The translations under genes and the position numbers were made by a program. 10,235 nucleotides of DNA from an uncultured bacterium (GTDB lineage Bacteria; Verrucomicrobiota; Kiritimatiellia; RFP12; UBA1067), in the NCBI GenBank assembly GCA_902773475.1, contig CACYEO010000165.1, forward strand, positions 1-10,235. Reading direction: 5' to 3'. Shown one piece after another: positions 1 to 6,424 of the stretch. The notes under the pieces are model-generated. The model was not told the DNA's origin and did not search any database. It saw nothing but the letters and a program-made list of their open reading frames with translations. Position 1 is the stretch's first letter; each line of letters begins with the position of its first letter.

Positions 1-474
1 ATATCGGTAAATGAATTCGGCAGGCTTGTTGTGAAAACCGCCGAATATTTCTATATCAGGGTAACAGAAAACGAAGATGCAGAACAGCTTTCCGTGCCGA
101 TGCAATGGATTGCCGACAACGGCGTGGCCGGTAGCGGCGACAGTGCCCAGAGCGTAGCCGATGCGCTTGCCGAAAATGGCGCGAACGGCATTCCTGTCTG
201 GCAGAGCTATTGCCTTGGCCTGGAGCCTACGAACTCGCAGAGCGTGGTTCTTTGCGAGGCGGCGGCGAATCAACCAGCCGACGGCACGGTGAATATCGTT
301 GCCAAGAACTTGAATGTTCCAGCTGGGCTTGAAGGCGTGGCGGTGACGGCGTATCTCGACAGCCGCACTGCCGGAGGGGATTGGATTGAAGGCGTGACAA
401 ATGCTCCTGTTTCCTCAGGCACGGCAACGCTTACCACGCCCGCTCTTGGAGAAGGCCTAAGTTTTTTCGAATAA
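1..474 (+). CDS. C-terminal part of a large secreted/surface protein (5' end outside window)
   Basis: The reading frame is open from the first base of the window, so this is the tail of a longer gene; the GTG at 31 is internal and has no convincing ribosome binding site. About 157 residues are visible. The segment around 'NGIPVWQSYCLGLEPTN' resembles the 'DG..NWQEY..GTDPTNP' linker common near the C-termini of big exported Verrucomicrobiota-type proteins. It is followed by a beta-rich, Thr/Ala/Gly/Val-rich module of about 80 residues ending in GLSFFE. No transmembrane helix, LPXTG signal or PEP-CTERM tail is visible. The gene looks less GC-rich than its neighbours by eye. A strong hairpin follows 1 nt after the stop codon. 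A cell-surface or secreted role is inferred from composition and the linker only; the enzymatic or adhesive part, if any, lies upstream. Confidence 0.7.
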   Translation: MSVNEFGRLVVKTAEYFYIRVTENEDAEQLSVPMQWIADNGVAGSGDSAQSVADALAENGANGIPVWQSYCLGLEPTNSQSVVLCEAAANQPADGTVNIVAKNLNVPAGLEGVAVTAYLDSRTAGGDWIEGVTNAPVSSGTATLTTPALGEGLSFFE

Positions 475-507
475 GGGTCGGTCTCGCGCCAAGCGAGTGA
501 CCGGCCC
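475..507 (+). terminator. Hairpin terminator after the surface-protein gene
   Basis: GGGTCGGT-CTCGC pairs with GCGAG-ACCGGCCC around a GCCAA loop. This gives 13 base pairs with one G-T wobble and a 2-nt bulge (TG) in the 3' arm. It starts directly after the TAA stop. The downstream tract is T-rich but interrupted by G (the octamer array at 518-549), so it is not a classical uninterrupted T run. Termination is the most likely role. Confidence 0.7.
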
Positions 508-517
508 GGAAGAAAGT

Positions 518-549
518 GTTTGAGTGTTTGGGTTTTTGAGTTTTTGGGT
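518..549. repeat. Octamer tandem array, GTTTGAGT family (left copy)
   Basis: Four consecutive 8-bp units are in perfect register: GTTTGAGT, then GTTTGGGT, then the same two with the first G changed to T. The alternation of GAGT and GGGT endings is preserved. The same unit recurs at 10143-10158 and 10198-10229, so this is a dispersed family and not a local slip. It lies wholly outside genes. Confidence 0.8.
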
Positions 550-561
550 TGGGGGTGTGAC

Positions 562-581
562 CTAGGATTCTAGGATTCTAG
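562..581. repeat. CTAGGATT tandem array (2.5 units)
   Basis: CTAGGATT occurs twice in succession (562-569, 570-577) followed by a half unit CTAG (578-581). This is a second 8-bp period family, unrelated in sequence to the GTTTGAGT array 12 bp upstream. It is noncoding. Confidence 0.75.
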
Positions 582-588
582 AGACGCC

Positions 589-693
589 GGACGGGAGAGA
601 TGTTTGCGGCCGATAGCGGCGAGCCGGAGGGGAAGCAGCGCTGCGGCGTCCTGCCGGACAGTCCTCTCGTCTCTCGTCTCGCGTCTCCCGTCC
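589..693. repeat. Inverted repeat GGACGGGAGA / TCTCCCGTCC
   Basis: The 10-bp arms at 589-598 and 684-693 are perfect reverse complements, separated by 85 bp. The right arm overlaps the end of the CTCNCGT heptamer array, so the left arm is probably a divergent inverted copy of the same repeat family. It could fold as a long-range stem in RNA, but no function is evident. Confidence 0.5.
664..691. repeat. CTCNCGT heptamer array (4 units)
   Basis: Four 7-bp units in register read CTCTCGT, CTCTCGT, CTCGCGT and CTCCCGT, with only the fourth base varying. The next seven bases (CCCGTTT) look like a decayed fifth unit. The array is noncoding and lies just upstream of the promoter candidate for the glycosidase gene. 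Confidence 0.7.
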
Positions 694-723
694 CGTTTGA
701 CCGCAACCGGGCGCGCCGCGCGC

Positions 724-752
724 TTGCGCGTGCAGGGGGCTTTTGTTAAAAT
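724..752 (+). promoter_or_regulatory. Putative sigma70 promoter for glycosidase-ligA transcript
   Basis: A -35-like TTGCGC (724-729) is separated by 17 bp from TAAAAT (747-752), which matches TATAAT at five of six bases and sits in the only AT-rich patch of the area. Transcription would begin near 759, giving a leader of about 50 nt that contains a GGCGG-TTCG-CCGCC hairpin. The -35 match is weak. It would serve both the glycosidase and ligA. Confidence 0.4.
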
Positions 753-809
753 TGCTCCGTCTGGCGGTTCGCCGCCGCTAGTGAAATCAAATACGACAAG
801 GCAACTGTC

Positions 810-2405
810 ATGAAATTCCCGAAAATGCTCTTTCTCGCCTCCGCCGTCGCCGCCGGAGCGCTTTCCGCCCCGGCTTTCGATTTCTGCGGCGGCCGCGGTC
901 CGGATGCCGTGACGCTCGACGGAAAACCCGCCGGCGCGGCCGTGTCCATCGATGCCGAAGGGCGCGTTTTTCTGCAGACTTCCTCCCTCGCATCCAAAGT
1001 GGAACTGCTCTGGAATGTCGATCTGTCCGATGTCCGGAAAATCTACGGGGGCGACTGGGAGCGCACGTACGGTTCTTCAGGCTGGCACAATCCTTCAGTC
1101 CGCCGCCCCCTCCCCTGGTACTGTCTTGTGAACGGCGCAGACAGGACCGACGGCTACGGCGTGGAGGTGCAGCCCGCCGCGTTCGCCGCATGGTACGCGG
1201 GGACGGATTCCCTGCGCCTCGTCCTCGACGTCCGCGCGGGCCGCCGTCCCGTGCGTCTCGGCGGCAGGAAACTCGAAGTCTGCCGCATTGTCGCCCGCAA
1301 GGGACTGGCCGGCGAAAGCGCGTTTGAAGCGGGCCGCGCGTTCTGCCGCACGATGTGCCCCAATCCCCGGCTTCCCAAAGAGCCTGTTTACGGCTACAAC
1401 GACTGGTATTGCGCATACGGAAGAAACAGCGCGGACAGTTTCCTCGCCGATTTCGCCGAGATTGTCAAACTTTGCGACGGTCTTGAAAACAGACCGTTCG
1501 CCGTCGTGGATGACGGCTGGCAGCTTTCGGCAGAGCGCTGCGGAGACGTTGGCGGCGTGAAAAACGAAGACCAGTGGGGCGGCGTGAACGCGGCCTGGAA
1601 AATGCCGATGGACGAATTCTGCCGCCGCATAAAGGAAATGGGCGCGCGGCCCGGCCTGTGGTATAGACCCTTTTACGACTGCGAATCGGCCGTGAACAGG
1701 AAAAACGGCATGGATCCCACATCTCCGCGCGTCGAAAAGCAGATTCGCGGCGACATGGCGCGCTTCAAGAAGTGGGGCATGGAACTTGTAAAGATCGACT
1801 TCATAACGCACGACTGGTCGAAACGGTGGAACTTCGGCTCGCAGGCGTATCCAAGTCCGCTCGATGTCGTTTCGATCGACTGGCAGGATGATTCCCGCAC
1901 AGCGGCCGAGACTGTGCGCGGCCTCTACCGCACGATGCGCGAGGCAGCCGGCGACGGCATGTACATCATAGGATGCAATGCGATAGACCATTTCGCCGCC
2001 GGGCTTTTCGAGCTCCAAAGGGTCGGCGACGACACAAGCGGCCGGGAATGGGGCCGGACGCGCAAAATGGGCCCGAACGCACTTGCCGCAAGATCAATCC
2101 ACAACAATATCTTCTACTTCAACGACGGCGACTGCGTGGGGCTGACCAGAAAGGGCGCGATTCCGTGGCGCAGGAACGCGCAGTGGCTCGATCTCGTGGC
2201 GCGTTCCGGCACGTCGCTTTTCGTGTCGTGGAAGCGCGAACTTCTCGACGACACCGTGCGCGACGCCATGAGAGAGGCGTTCCGCCTCGCGTCGCGTCCG
2301 CAGAAGACGGGCGAACCTTTGGACTGGATGCAGACCAAACGGTCCGCGCGCTGGCGTTTCGAGACCGGAGAGAAGCGCTACGACTGGGGCGGGAAGGCGA
2401 AGTAG
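810..2405 (+). CDS. Exported GH36-like (clan GH-D) alpha-galactosidase-type glycosidase
   Basis: This 531-residue protein probably cleaves alpha-linked galactose or a related sugar from oligosaccharides in the periplasm or outside the cell. Residues 1-22 form a signal peptide (KFPK, hydrophobic core, Ala-Pro-Ala before the likely cut). An N-terminal beta-rich part is followed from about residue 192 by a (beta/alpha)8 barrel with clan GH-D landmarks: YGYNDWY (194-200), VVDDGWQ (D234-D235), GARPGLWYRP, VKIDF with candidate nucleophile D330, and RVGDD with candidate acid/base D407 or D408. The barrel ends near residue 500 and little follows, so the usual C-terminal beta-sandwich appears missing or very short. 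The start is ATG preceded by a weak AAGG 8 nt upstream. It lies 4 nt before ligA, an unexpected partner. GH27 or a related clan member is possible; the exact substrate cannot be read from sequence. Confidence 0.82.
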   Translation: MKFPKMLFLASAVAAGALSAPAFDFCGGRGPDAVTLDGKPAGAAVSIDAEGRVFLQTSSLASKVELLWNVDLSDVRKIYGGDWERTYGSSGWHNPSVRRPLPWYCLVNGADRTDGYGVEVQPAAFAAWYAGTDSLRLVLDVRAGRRPVRLGGRKLEVCRIVARKGLAGESAFEAGRAFCRTMCPNPRLPKEPVYGYNDWYCAYGRNSADSFLADFAEIVKLCDGLENRPFAVVDDGWQLSAERCGDVGGVKNEDQWGGVNAAWKMPMDEFCRRIKEMGARPGLWYRPFYDCESAVNRKNGMDPTSPRVEKQIRGDMARFKKWGMELVKIDFITHDWSKRWNFGSQAYPSPLDVVSIDWQDDSRTAAETVRGLYRTMREAAGDGMYIIGCNAIDHFAAGLFELQRVGDDTSGREWGRTRKMGPNALAARSIHNNIFYFNDGDCVGLTRKGAIPWRRNAQWLDLVARSGTSLFVSWKRELLDDTVRDAMREAFRLASRPQKTGEPLDWMQTKRSARWRFETGEKRYDWGGKAK

Positions 2406-2409
2406 CGTC

Positions 2410-4758
2410 ATGGACCGGGCAGCGCAGGAGACGGATGCCGGGGCGGTGAAGTCGCGACTCGATTTTCTCCGTTCCGAAATCAACCGGCACGACAGGCTCT
2501 ATTACGTAGAGGCGAAGCCCGTGATCGGCGACGCCGACTACGACGCACTCTACCGCGAACTTCTGGCCCTCGAAGCCGCCCATCCCGAGTTCGACTCTCC
2601 AGATTCCCCTTCCAAACGCGTGGGCGGCGCCCCTGCCGATGGATTTGCGCAGGTGCGTCACGATCCGCCGATGCAGTCTTTGGACAAGACGCATTCGAAA
2701 GGCGAGATCGCCGAATTTATCGCATTTCTCGCGCGTGAACTTCCCGAAGGCGAAAAACTCGCGTTCGTGGTAGAGCCGAAAATCGACGGCGTGTCGATGA
2801 GCCTGCTCTACAAAGGACGCAAACTCGTCCGTGCGGCTACGCGCGGCAACGGCGCCGTGGGCGATGACGTTACGGCCAACGTGCGGACGGTGCGCAACAT
2901 TCCGCTTTCGCTTCCGCCGGAAGCTCCGGAAGACGTGGAAGTGCGCGGCGAGATATACATGACGCGCGAAGGTTTCGCCAGGCTGAACGAAAAGGCCGAG
3001 GAAGAGGGCGAAGAGCCGTTCGCCAACCCGCGCAACGCGGCGGCGGGGAGTTTGAAACTGCTTGATTCGCGCGAGACCGCGAAAAGGCCGCTCGCGTTCC
3101 TCGCGTACAACGCCGGCGGGACGGGGTGCGGAGGTTTCGTTTCGCATTCCGCGATGATGGAGGCGTTTTCCGCATGGGGTTTCCCTGTCGCGCCCTGGCA
3201 CAAACGGTGCGAATCCGTTGAAGAAGTGTTTGCGGCGATCGACGAACTTGAAACGCTCCGCCATTCGTTCCGTTTTGAAATCGACGGAGCGGTCGTGAAA
3301 CTCGACGGACGCTCCGCGCAGGAGCTTCTCGGCGCGACGGCGAAGGCGCCCCGCTGGGCGCGCGCCTACAAATACGCGCCGGAGCGCGCCGAAACGGTCA
3401 TCGAGGGCATAACAGTGCAGGTGGGCCGCACCGGTGTGCTCACGCCCGTCGCGGAGTTGAAGCCTGTCGAACTCGCGGGCAGCGTGATTTCGCGCGCCAC
3501 GCTGCACAACGGCGACGAGATAGCGCGGCGCGACATACGCATCGGCGACCATGTGTGGCTTGCAAAGGCCGGCGACGTGATACCGGCGGTGGAATCGCCC
3601 ATCCCCGAAAAGCGCGACGGTTCCGAACTCGTTTTCAAAATGCCGGACAAGTGCCCGGCCTGCGGCGGCGACGCGGTCCGCCGCGACGGCGAAGTGGCGC
3701 TGCGGTGCGTGAATCCCGGCTGCCCCGCGCAGAGACTGCGCAGGCTCGAGCATTTCGCTTCGCGCAACGCGCTCGACCTCCGCTCGATAGGCGAAAAGGT
3801 CGCAGAGGCCCTTGTGGCGTCCGGTCTTGTGAAGGATCCGCTCGATCTTTTCACCGTGCCGCGCGGCTCGTTCGCCGCCCTGAACGTGAGCGACGACGGC
3901 GGAACGCGCAAATTCGGGAAGAACGCGGACAGCCTCGCGGAAGCGCTCGAAAAAGCGCGCACCCTTCCGCTGCACCGCTGGCTTTTCGCCGCCGGAATCC
4001 CGAACATCGGCGCCGTCGCCGCGCGCGACATCGCCGCCGCGCACGGAAAAATGTCCGACCTCGCCGGTTCCCCCGTTTTGAAAGCGGTCGCGGAGCTGGC
4101 CGACCTTGCGGAGCAGGCTGCGCTCGCCAATCCGCGCAGCCGCGCCAACAAGGATGCGCCGCCGGACGTTCTTGAACGCAAGACGGCGGAATACCGGCGG
4201 ATATGCGACAGGATTCTCGAGGCGGGGAATATGCTCGTTTCGCTCGGCGCTGCGCGGCGGACGCCCGGCGCGGTCCCGCCCGCTTTCGCATGCGACATAA
4301 AGCGCGAAGCCGCGAAATCGACGCTTGCATTCTTTGCCGGCGGCTACGGCAGACTGTTCATGGAGCGTCTCGCCGCGCTGGGCATAGATCCCGTTCCGGA
4401 GGCGAAAGCGGCACAGGGCGGGGCGCTCGCGGGAAAGAAGTTCGTTCTGACCGGATCCCTTTCGCGTCCGCGCCCGGAATACGCGGCCATGATAGAAAAG
4501 GCCGGCGGAACCGTGCAGAGCGCCGTCTCCAGAAATACGGACTATCTTGTCGCCGGCGAGAACACGGGAAAGACGAAAACCGACAAGGCGCGCGAACTGG
4601 GGACTGCCGTCCTGACCGAGGCGGAACTCGTCGCGATGCTGGACGGCGGAACCGCCGGCGCGGGAACTCAACCCCCTCCCCCCGCAACGCCGGCTCCCGC
4701 TCCGGCTTCCGCCCAGGCCGCTCCTGCCCCGCAGCTTGTCCAGCAGAGCCTGTTTTGA
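2410..4758 (+). CDS. ligA: NAD-dependent DNA ligase LigA
   Basis: LigA seals nicks in double-stranded DNA using NAD+ during lagging-strand replication and repair. The 782-residue protein shows the whole family plan: N-terminal Ia region ('HDRLYYVEAKPVIGDADYD'), adenylation domain with catalytic Lys in KIDG (K124), OB fold ('TGVLTPVAELKPVEL' and 'ATLHNGDEI'), four-cysteine zinc finger (C415, C418, C433, C438), helix-hairpin-helix region, and BRCT domain (about 672-745). It exceeds the roughly 670 residues usual for LigA for two reasons. There is an insert of about 60 residues (560-625) between the first and second halves of the HhH region. There is also a Pro/Ala-rich tail of 37 residues ending in QQSLF, close to the beta-clamp pentapeptide QL[SD]LF. 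The ATG lies 4 nt after the glycosidase stop; the nearest purine-rich stretch (GGGAAGG) is 12 nt upstream, suggesting translational coupling. Confidence 0.97.
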   Translation: MDRAAQETDAGAVKSRLDFLRSEINRHDRLYYVEAKPVIGDADYDALYRELLALEAAHPEFDSPDSPSKRVGGAPADGFAQVRHDPPMQSLDKTHSKGEIAEFIAFLARELPEGEKLAFVVEPKIDGVSMSLLYKGRKLVRAATRGNGAVGDDVTANVRTVRNIPLSLPPEAPEDVEVRGEIYMTREGFARLNEKAEEEGEEPFANPRNAAAGSLKLLDSRETAKRPLAFLAYNAGGTGCGGFVSHSAMMEAFSAWGFPVAPWHKRCESVEEVFAAIDELETLRHSFRFEIDGAVVKLDGRSAQELLGATAKAPRWARAYKYAPERAETVIEGITVQVGRTGVLTPVAELKPVELAGSVISRATLHNGDEIARRDIRIGDHVWLAKAGDVIPAVESPIPEKRDGSELVFKMPDKCPACGGDAVRRDGEVALRCVNPGCPAQRLRRLEHFASRNALDLRSIGEKVAEALVASGLVKDPLDLFTVPRGSFAALNVSDDGGTRKFGKNADSLAEALEKARTLPLHRWLFAAGIPNIGAVAARDIAAAHGKMSDLAGSPVLKAVAELADLAEQAALANPRSRANKDAPPDVLERKTAEYRRICDRILEAGNMLVSLGAARRTPGAVPPAFACDIKREAAKSTLAFFAGGYGRLFMERLAALGIDPVPEAKAAQGGALAGKKFVLTGSLSRPRPEYAAMIEKAGGTVQSAVSRNTDYLVAGENTGKTKTDKARELGTAVLTEAELVAMLDGGTAGAGTQPPPPATPAPAPASAQAAPAPQLVQQSLF

Positions 4759-4770
4759 ACAGCGGCCGCT

Positions 4771-5766
4771 TCAGTGCGCGGTCTGTCCGCCGCGCCATTT
4801 GAGGATGTCCGCGACGGGAAGCCGCGGCGACGCCGCAATGTCGAATTCCTCCGGCGCCGCGCCGCATGCCACAAGCAGGACTATCGCTTCCGATTCCGGG
4901 ATGTCGAGCAGTCTGTGGGCTTCGCGGTCCGCCTGCGGCGGGACGCTCCAGTGCAGGATGCAGTGCGCCGCGCCAAGGTGGTGCAGCGCGTAGCAGAGCG
5001 CCATTGCGAACATCCCGCCGTTGGTGTAGCAGTCGTGCCGTTCCCATCCCCAGCGCACGCACGAAAGATCCGAAGTCACCACAAGCACCTTGTCGGCGTC
5101 CGCGCCGAAGCCGCGCGTCCCCTTCTGCACCGCGAAAAGCCTGTCGCGCAGCACGGGGTCGTCGATCGCGTACACGCGCGCGTGCTGCCTGTTGCAGGCG
5201 CTGGGGGCGGACGCGGCTATCGCCGCGGCCTGTTCGACAAGTTCGCGCGGGACCGGGCCGGCGAAGTGGCGGCAGACGTGGCGCGACGCCGAAAAGCGCG
5301 CGAACGGCGCGTCTTTGTCCGCGAAGAAATCTTCGCGCTTCACGTGCGGCTCGTCCGCGGGTTCCAGATACGGGCGCGCGGCGAGAAATGCGTCGAGCCT
5401 GGGCATGGGGTCCGGCGAGTCCGCGTGGAGCTTCCTGTAGGCGCAGAGCACGCGCGCGGCGTGGTCGGACTGCGCGCGGCGGCCGAAACGCGCCTCGAAC
5501 GATTCCACCAGGTTCACGAGATGCCGCACCGCGCCCTTTCCGAAGCCAAGCCGCCTGCGCGGCATGGTCAGGCCTTTTTCAAGGACGTGGTAGCCCATCG
5601 TTATCTCGGCGAGCGCGGCGGCCTCGCGGTCGAGGTGCAGCGCTCCGGCGTACCGCATGAACTGCCGCCTGTCGTAAGCGAACGCGCGTTTCGCTTCGCG
5701 CGCCGTGCGCATCCGCGCAATGGCGGACACTGCGGCCCGTTTGATTTTCTTGAGAAAGTCTTTCAT
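4771..5766 (-). CDS. Nitroreductase-family flavoprotein with N-terminal extension
   Basis: The 331-residue protein is probably an FMN-dependent oxidoreductase using NAD(P)H. Its C-terminal half shows nitroreductase signatures: SRHVCRHFAG (161-170) where the family has 'SRRSxRxF', APSACNRQ (187-194) for the FMN-binding 'APSaxNxQPW', a buried helix with TNGGMFAMAL (248-257), and IVLLVACG (295-302). The first 150 residues are additional: a basic N-terminus, then GYHVLEKGLTMPRRRLGFGK (58-77), a motif I associate from memory with nitroreductases in polysaccharide-biosynthesis loci. The start is well supported by AAAGGAGG (5777-5784 on the complementary strand) 10 nt upstream of ATG. It is the last gene of the minus-strand operon, 67 nt after the lipoprotein gene, and its stop lies 12 bp from the converging ligA stop. 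The electron acceptor is unknown. Confidence 0.8.
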   Translation of the reverse strand: MKDFLKKIKRAAVSAIARMRTAREAKRAFAYDRRQFMRYAGALHLDREAAALAEITMGYHVLEKGLTMPRRRLGFGKGAVRHLVNLVESFEARFGRRAQSDHAARVLCAYRKLHADSPDPMPRLDAFLAARPYLEPADEPHVKREDFFADKDAPFARFSASRHVCRHFAGPVPRELVEQAAAIAASAPSACNRQHARVYAIDDPVLRDRLFAVQKGTRGFGADADKVLVVTSDLSCVRWGWERHDCYTNGGMFAMALCYALHHLGAAHCILHWSVPPQADREAHRLLDIPESEAIVLLVACGAAPEEFDIAASPRLPVADILKWRGGQTAH

Positions 5767-5833
5767 TTTTCCGTATCCTCCTTTGCGGCGCCCGGCATTC
5801 TCCCGCGGCGTTTCCGTGCATGCCGCGGCGCGT

Positions 5834-6424
5834 TCACCGCCGCCTCACCGCGTTCGTGCACGATCCCGGCGCTGGGCGTTCCCTCACGCGGAAATACCGC
5901 GCTTTCTGGATTTCGTCTCTTACGGCTTTGACAAGCTCGTCGTTCACGAAACCCGCGTCCGGCGTTTTCGAATACCGGCTTCCCGCGAGACCGGCCTTGG
6001 CGAGATCTTCCGCGTGCAGGGTTTCGTATTTTTCGAGCAGCGCGCCTCCGCGGCCTTCGCCGAGGAAGAAGAACGGCCTGTCTTTGGAGTGGTGGTATCT
6101 GAAATACCACTTGAGGGCGTTTTCGACGTCCGCCTCCGTTTCCACGAGCGGCGAGAAAACTCGCGCGACTCCGTTGAAGCGGCCGTTTCCGACCTGGGTT
6201 TGCGCGTAGTGGGCCATTGTTTGCAGTTTCGCCATGTCGTCGTACAGTTCGTCCTGTATGTATATCAGATCGGACGGGACGGCGAACGGGCGGACCGGAT
6301 CTTCGCGTATGAGCCAGCTTTCAGCGTACTCGAACGTGGAAGACGATCTGCAGCCGGGCAGCGCGGCGAGGGCGAGCAGCGACAGGGCGAGGATTTTGAC
6401 TGTTTCAGGCGGTCGTATTTTCAT
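5834..6424 (-). CDS. Lipoprotein, DUF3089-like alpha/beta-hydrolase fold lacking the nucleophile serine
   Basis: The 196-residue protein begins with a lipoprotein signal peptide (basic n-region, hydrophobic core, lipobox LPGC with Cys25); Arg at +2 gives no inner-membrane retention signal by the E. coli rule. The mature part resembles DUF3089 proteins: 'PSDLIYIQ' (50-57), 'GRFNGVARVFSPL' (81-93), 'ADVENALKWYFRYHH' (98-112), then 'RPFFFLGEGRGGALL' (116-130). In DUF3089 the last segment is the nucleophile elbow G-H-S-x-G; here Gly124 replaces Ser. The protein also stops well before where family members supply the acid and His, so catalysis is unlikely. Family membership is from pattern memory and is moderately sure. 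The ATG lies inside the end of lnt (20-nt overlap) with only a weak purine-rich site, so translation is probably coupled to lnt, whose product would acylate this protein. Confidence 0.7.
   Translation of the reverse strand: MKIRPPETVKILALSLLALAALPGCRSSSTFEYAESWLIREDPVRPFAVPSDLIYIQDELYDDMAKLQTMAHYAQTQVGNGRFNGVARVFSPLVETEADVENALKWYFRYHHSKDRPFFFLGEGRGGALLEKYETLHAEDLAKAGLAGSRYSKTPDAGFVNDELVKAVRDEIQKARYFRVRERPAPGSCTNAVRRR

Larger units (their letters stand above)
475..809. other. 335-bp noncoding region between surface-protein gene and glycosidase gene
   Basis: No credible gene is seen here. In order it holds the terminator hairpin (475-507), a GTTTGAGT-type octamer array (518-549), a CTAGGATT octamer array (562-581), a purine-rich segment whose GGACGGGAGA (589-598) is inverted at 684-693, a CTCNCGT heptamer array (664-691), a promoter candidate (724-752), and a small hairpin GGCGG-TTCG-CCGCC (763-776) in the presumed 5' leader of the glycosidase gene. 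TAGCGGCG at 614-621 is also inverted at 773-780. A short open frame at 604-813 is composed of repeat sequence and is not considered coding. Confidence 0.7.

Noticed and set aside
518..581. Octamer arrays considered as CRISPR repeats
   Set aside because: Units are 8 bp and directly contiguous without spacers, so they are simple tandem repeats.
604..813. Short plus-strand frame in the first noncoding region
   Set aside because: Made of the CTCNCGT repeats and promoter sequence, Ser/Arg-rich, and overlaps the glycosidase start; not coding.
1095..2018. A 307-codon minus-strand frame opposite the glycosidase
   Set aside because: No recognisable domain, no ribosome binding site, and it lies wholly opposite the catalytic core of the glycosidase gene.
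2119..4671. An 850-codon open frame on the minus strand across ligA and the end of the glycosidase gene
   Set aside because: Its product is Arg/His/Ala-rich without any domain, and both opposing genes are certain. Long antisense frames are expected in GC-rich DNA with strong third-position GC.
4750..4762. Hairpin CTGTT-TTG-AACAG across the ligA stop as a bidirectional terminator
   Set aside because: Only 5 pairs, AT-rich, with no flanking T tract on either strand; too weak to call.
4776..4795. GCGCGG / CCGCGC stem near the nitroreductase stop
   Set aside because: A 6-pair stem inside GC-rich coding sequence without a T run; expected by chance.
4774..5931. A 385-codon plus-strand frame opposite the nitroreductase
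   Set aside because: Arg/Val/Ala-rich translation with no motif, directly antisense to a recognisable gene with a good Shine-Dalgarno; an antisense shadow.
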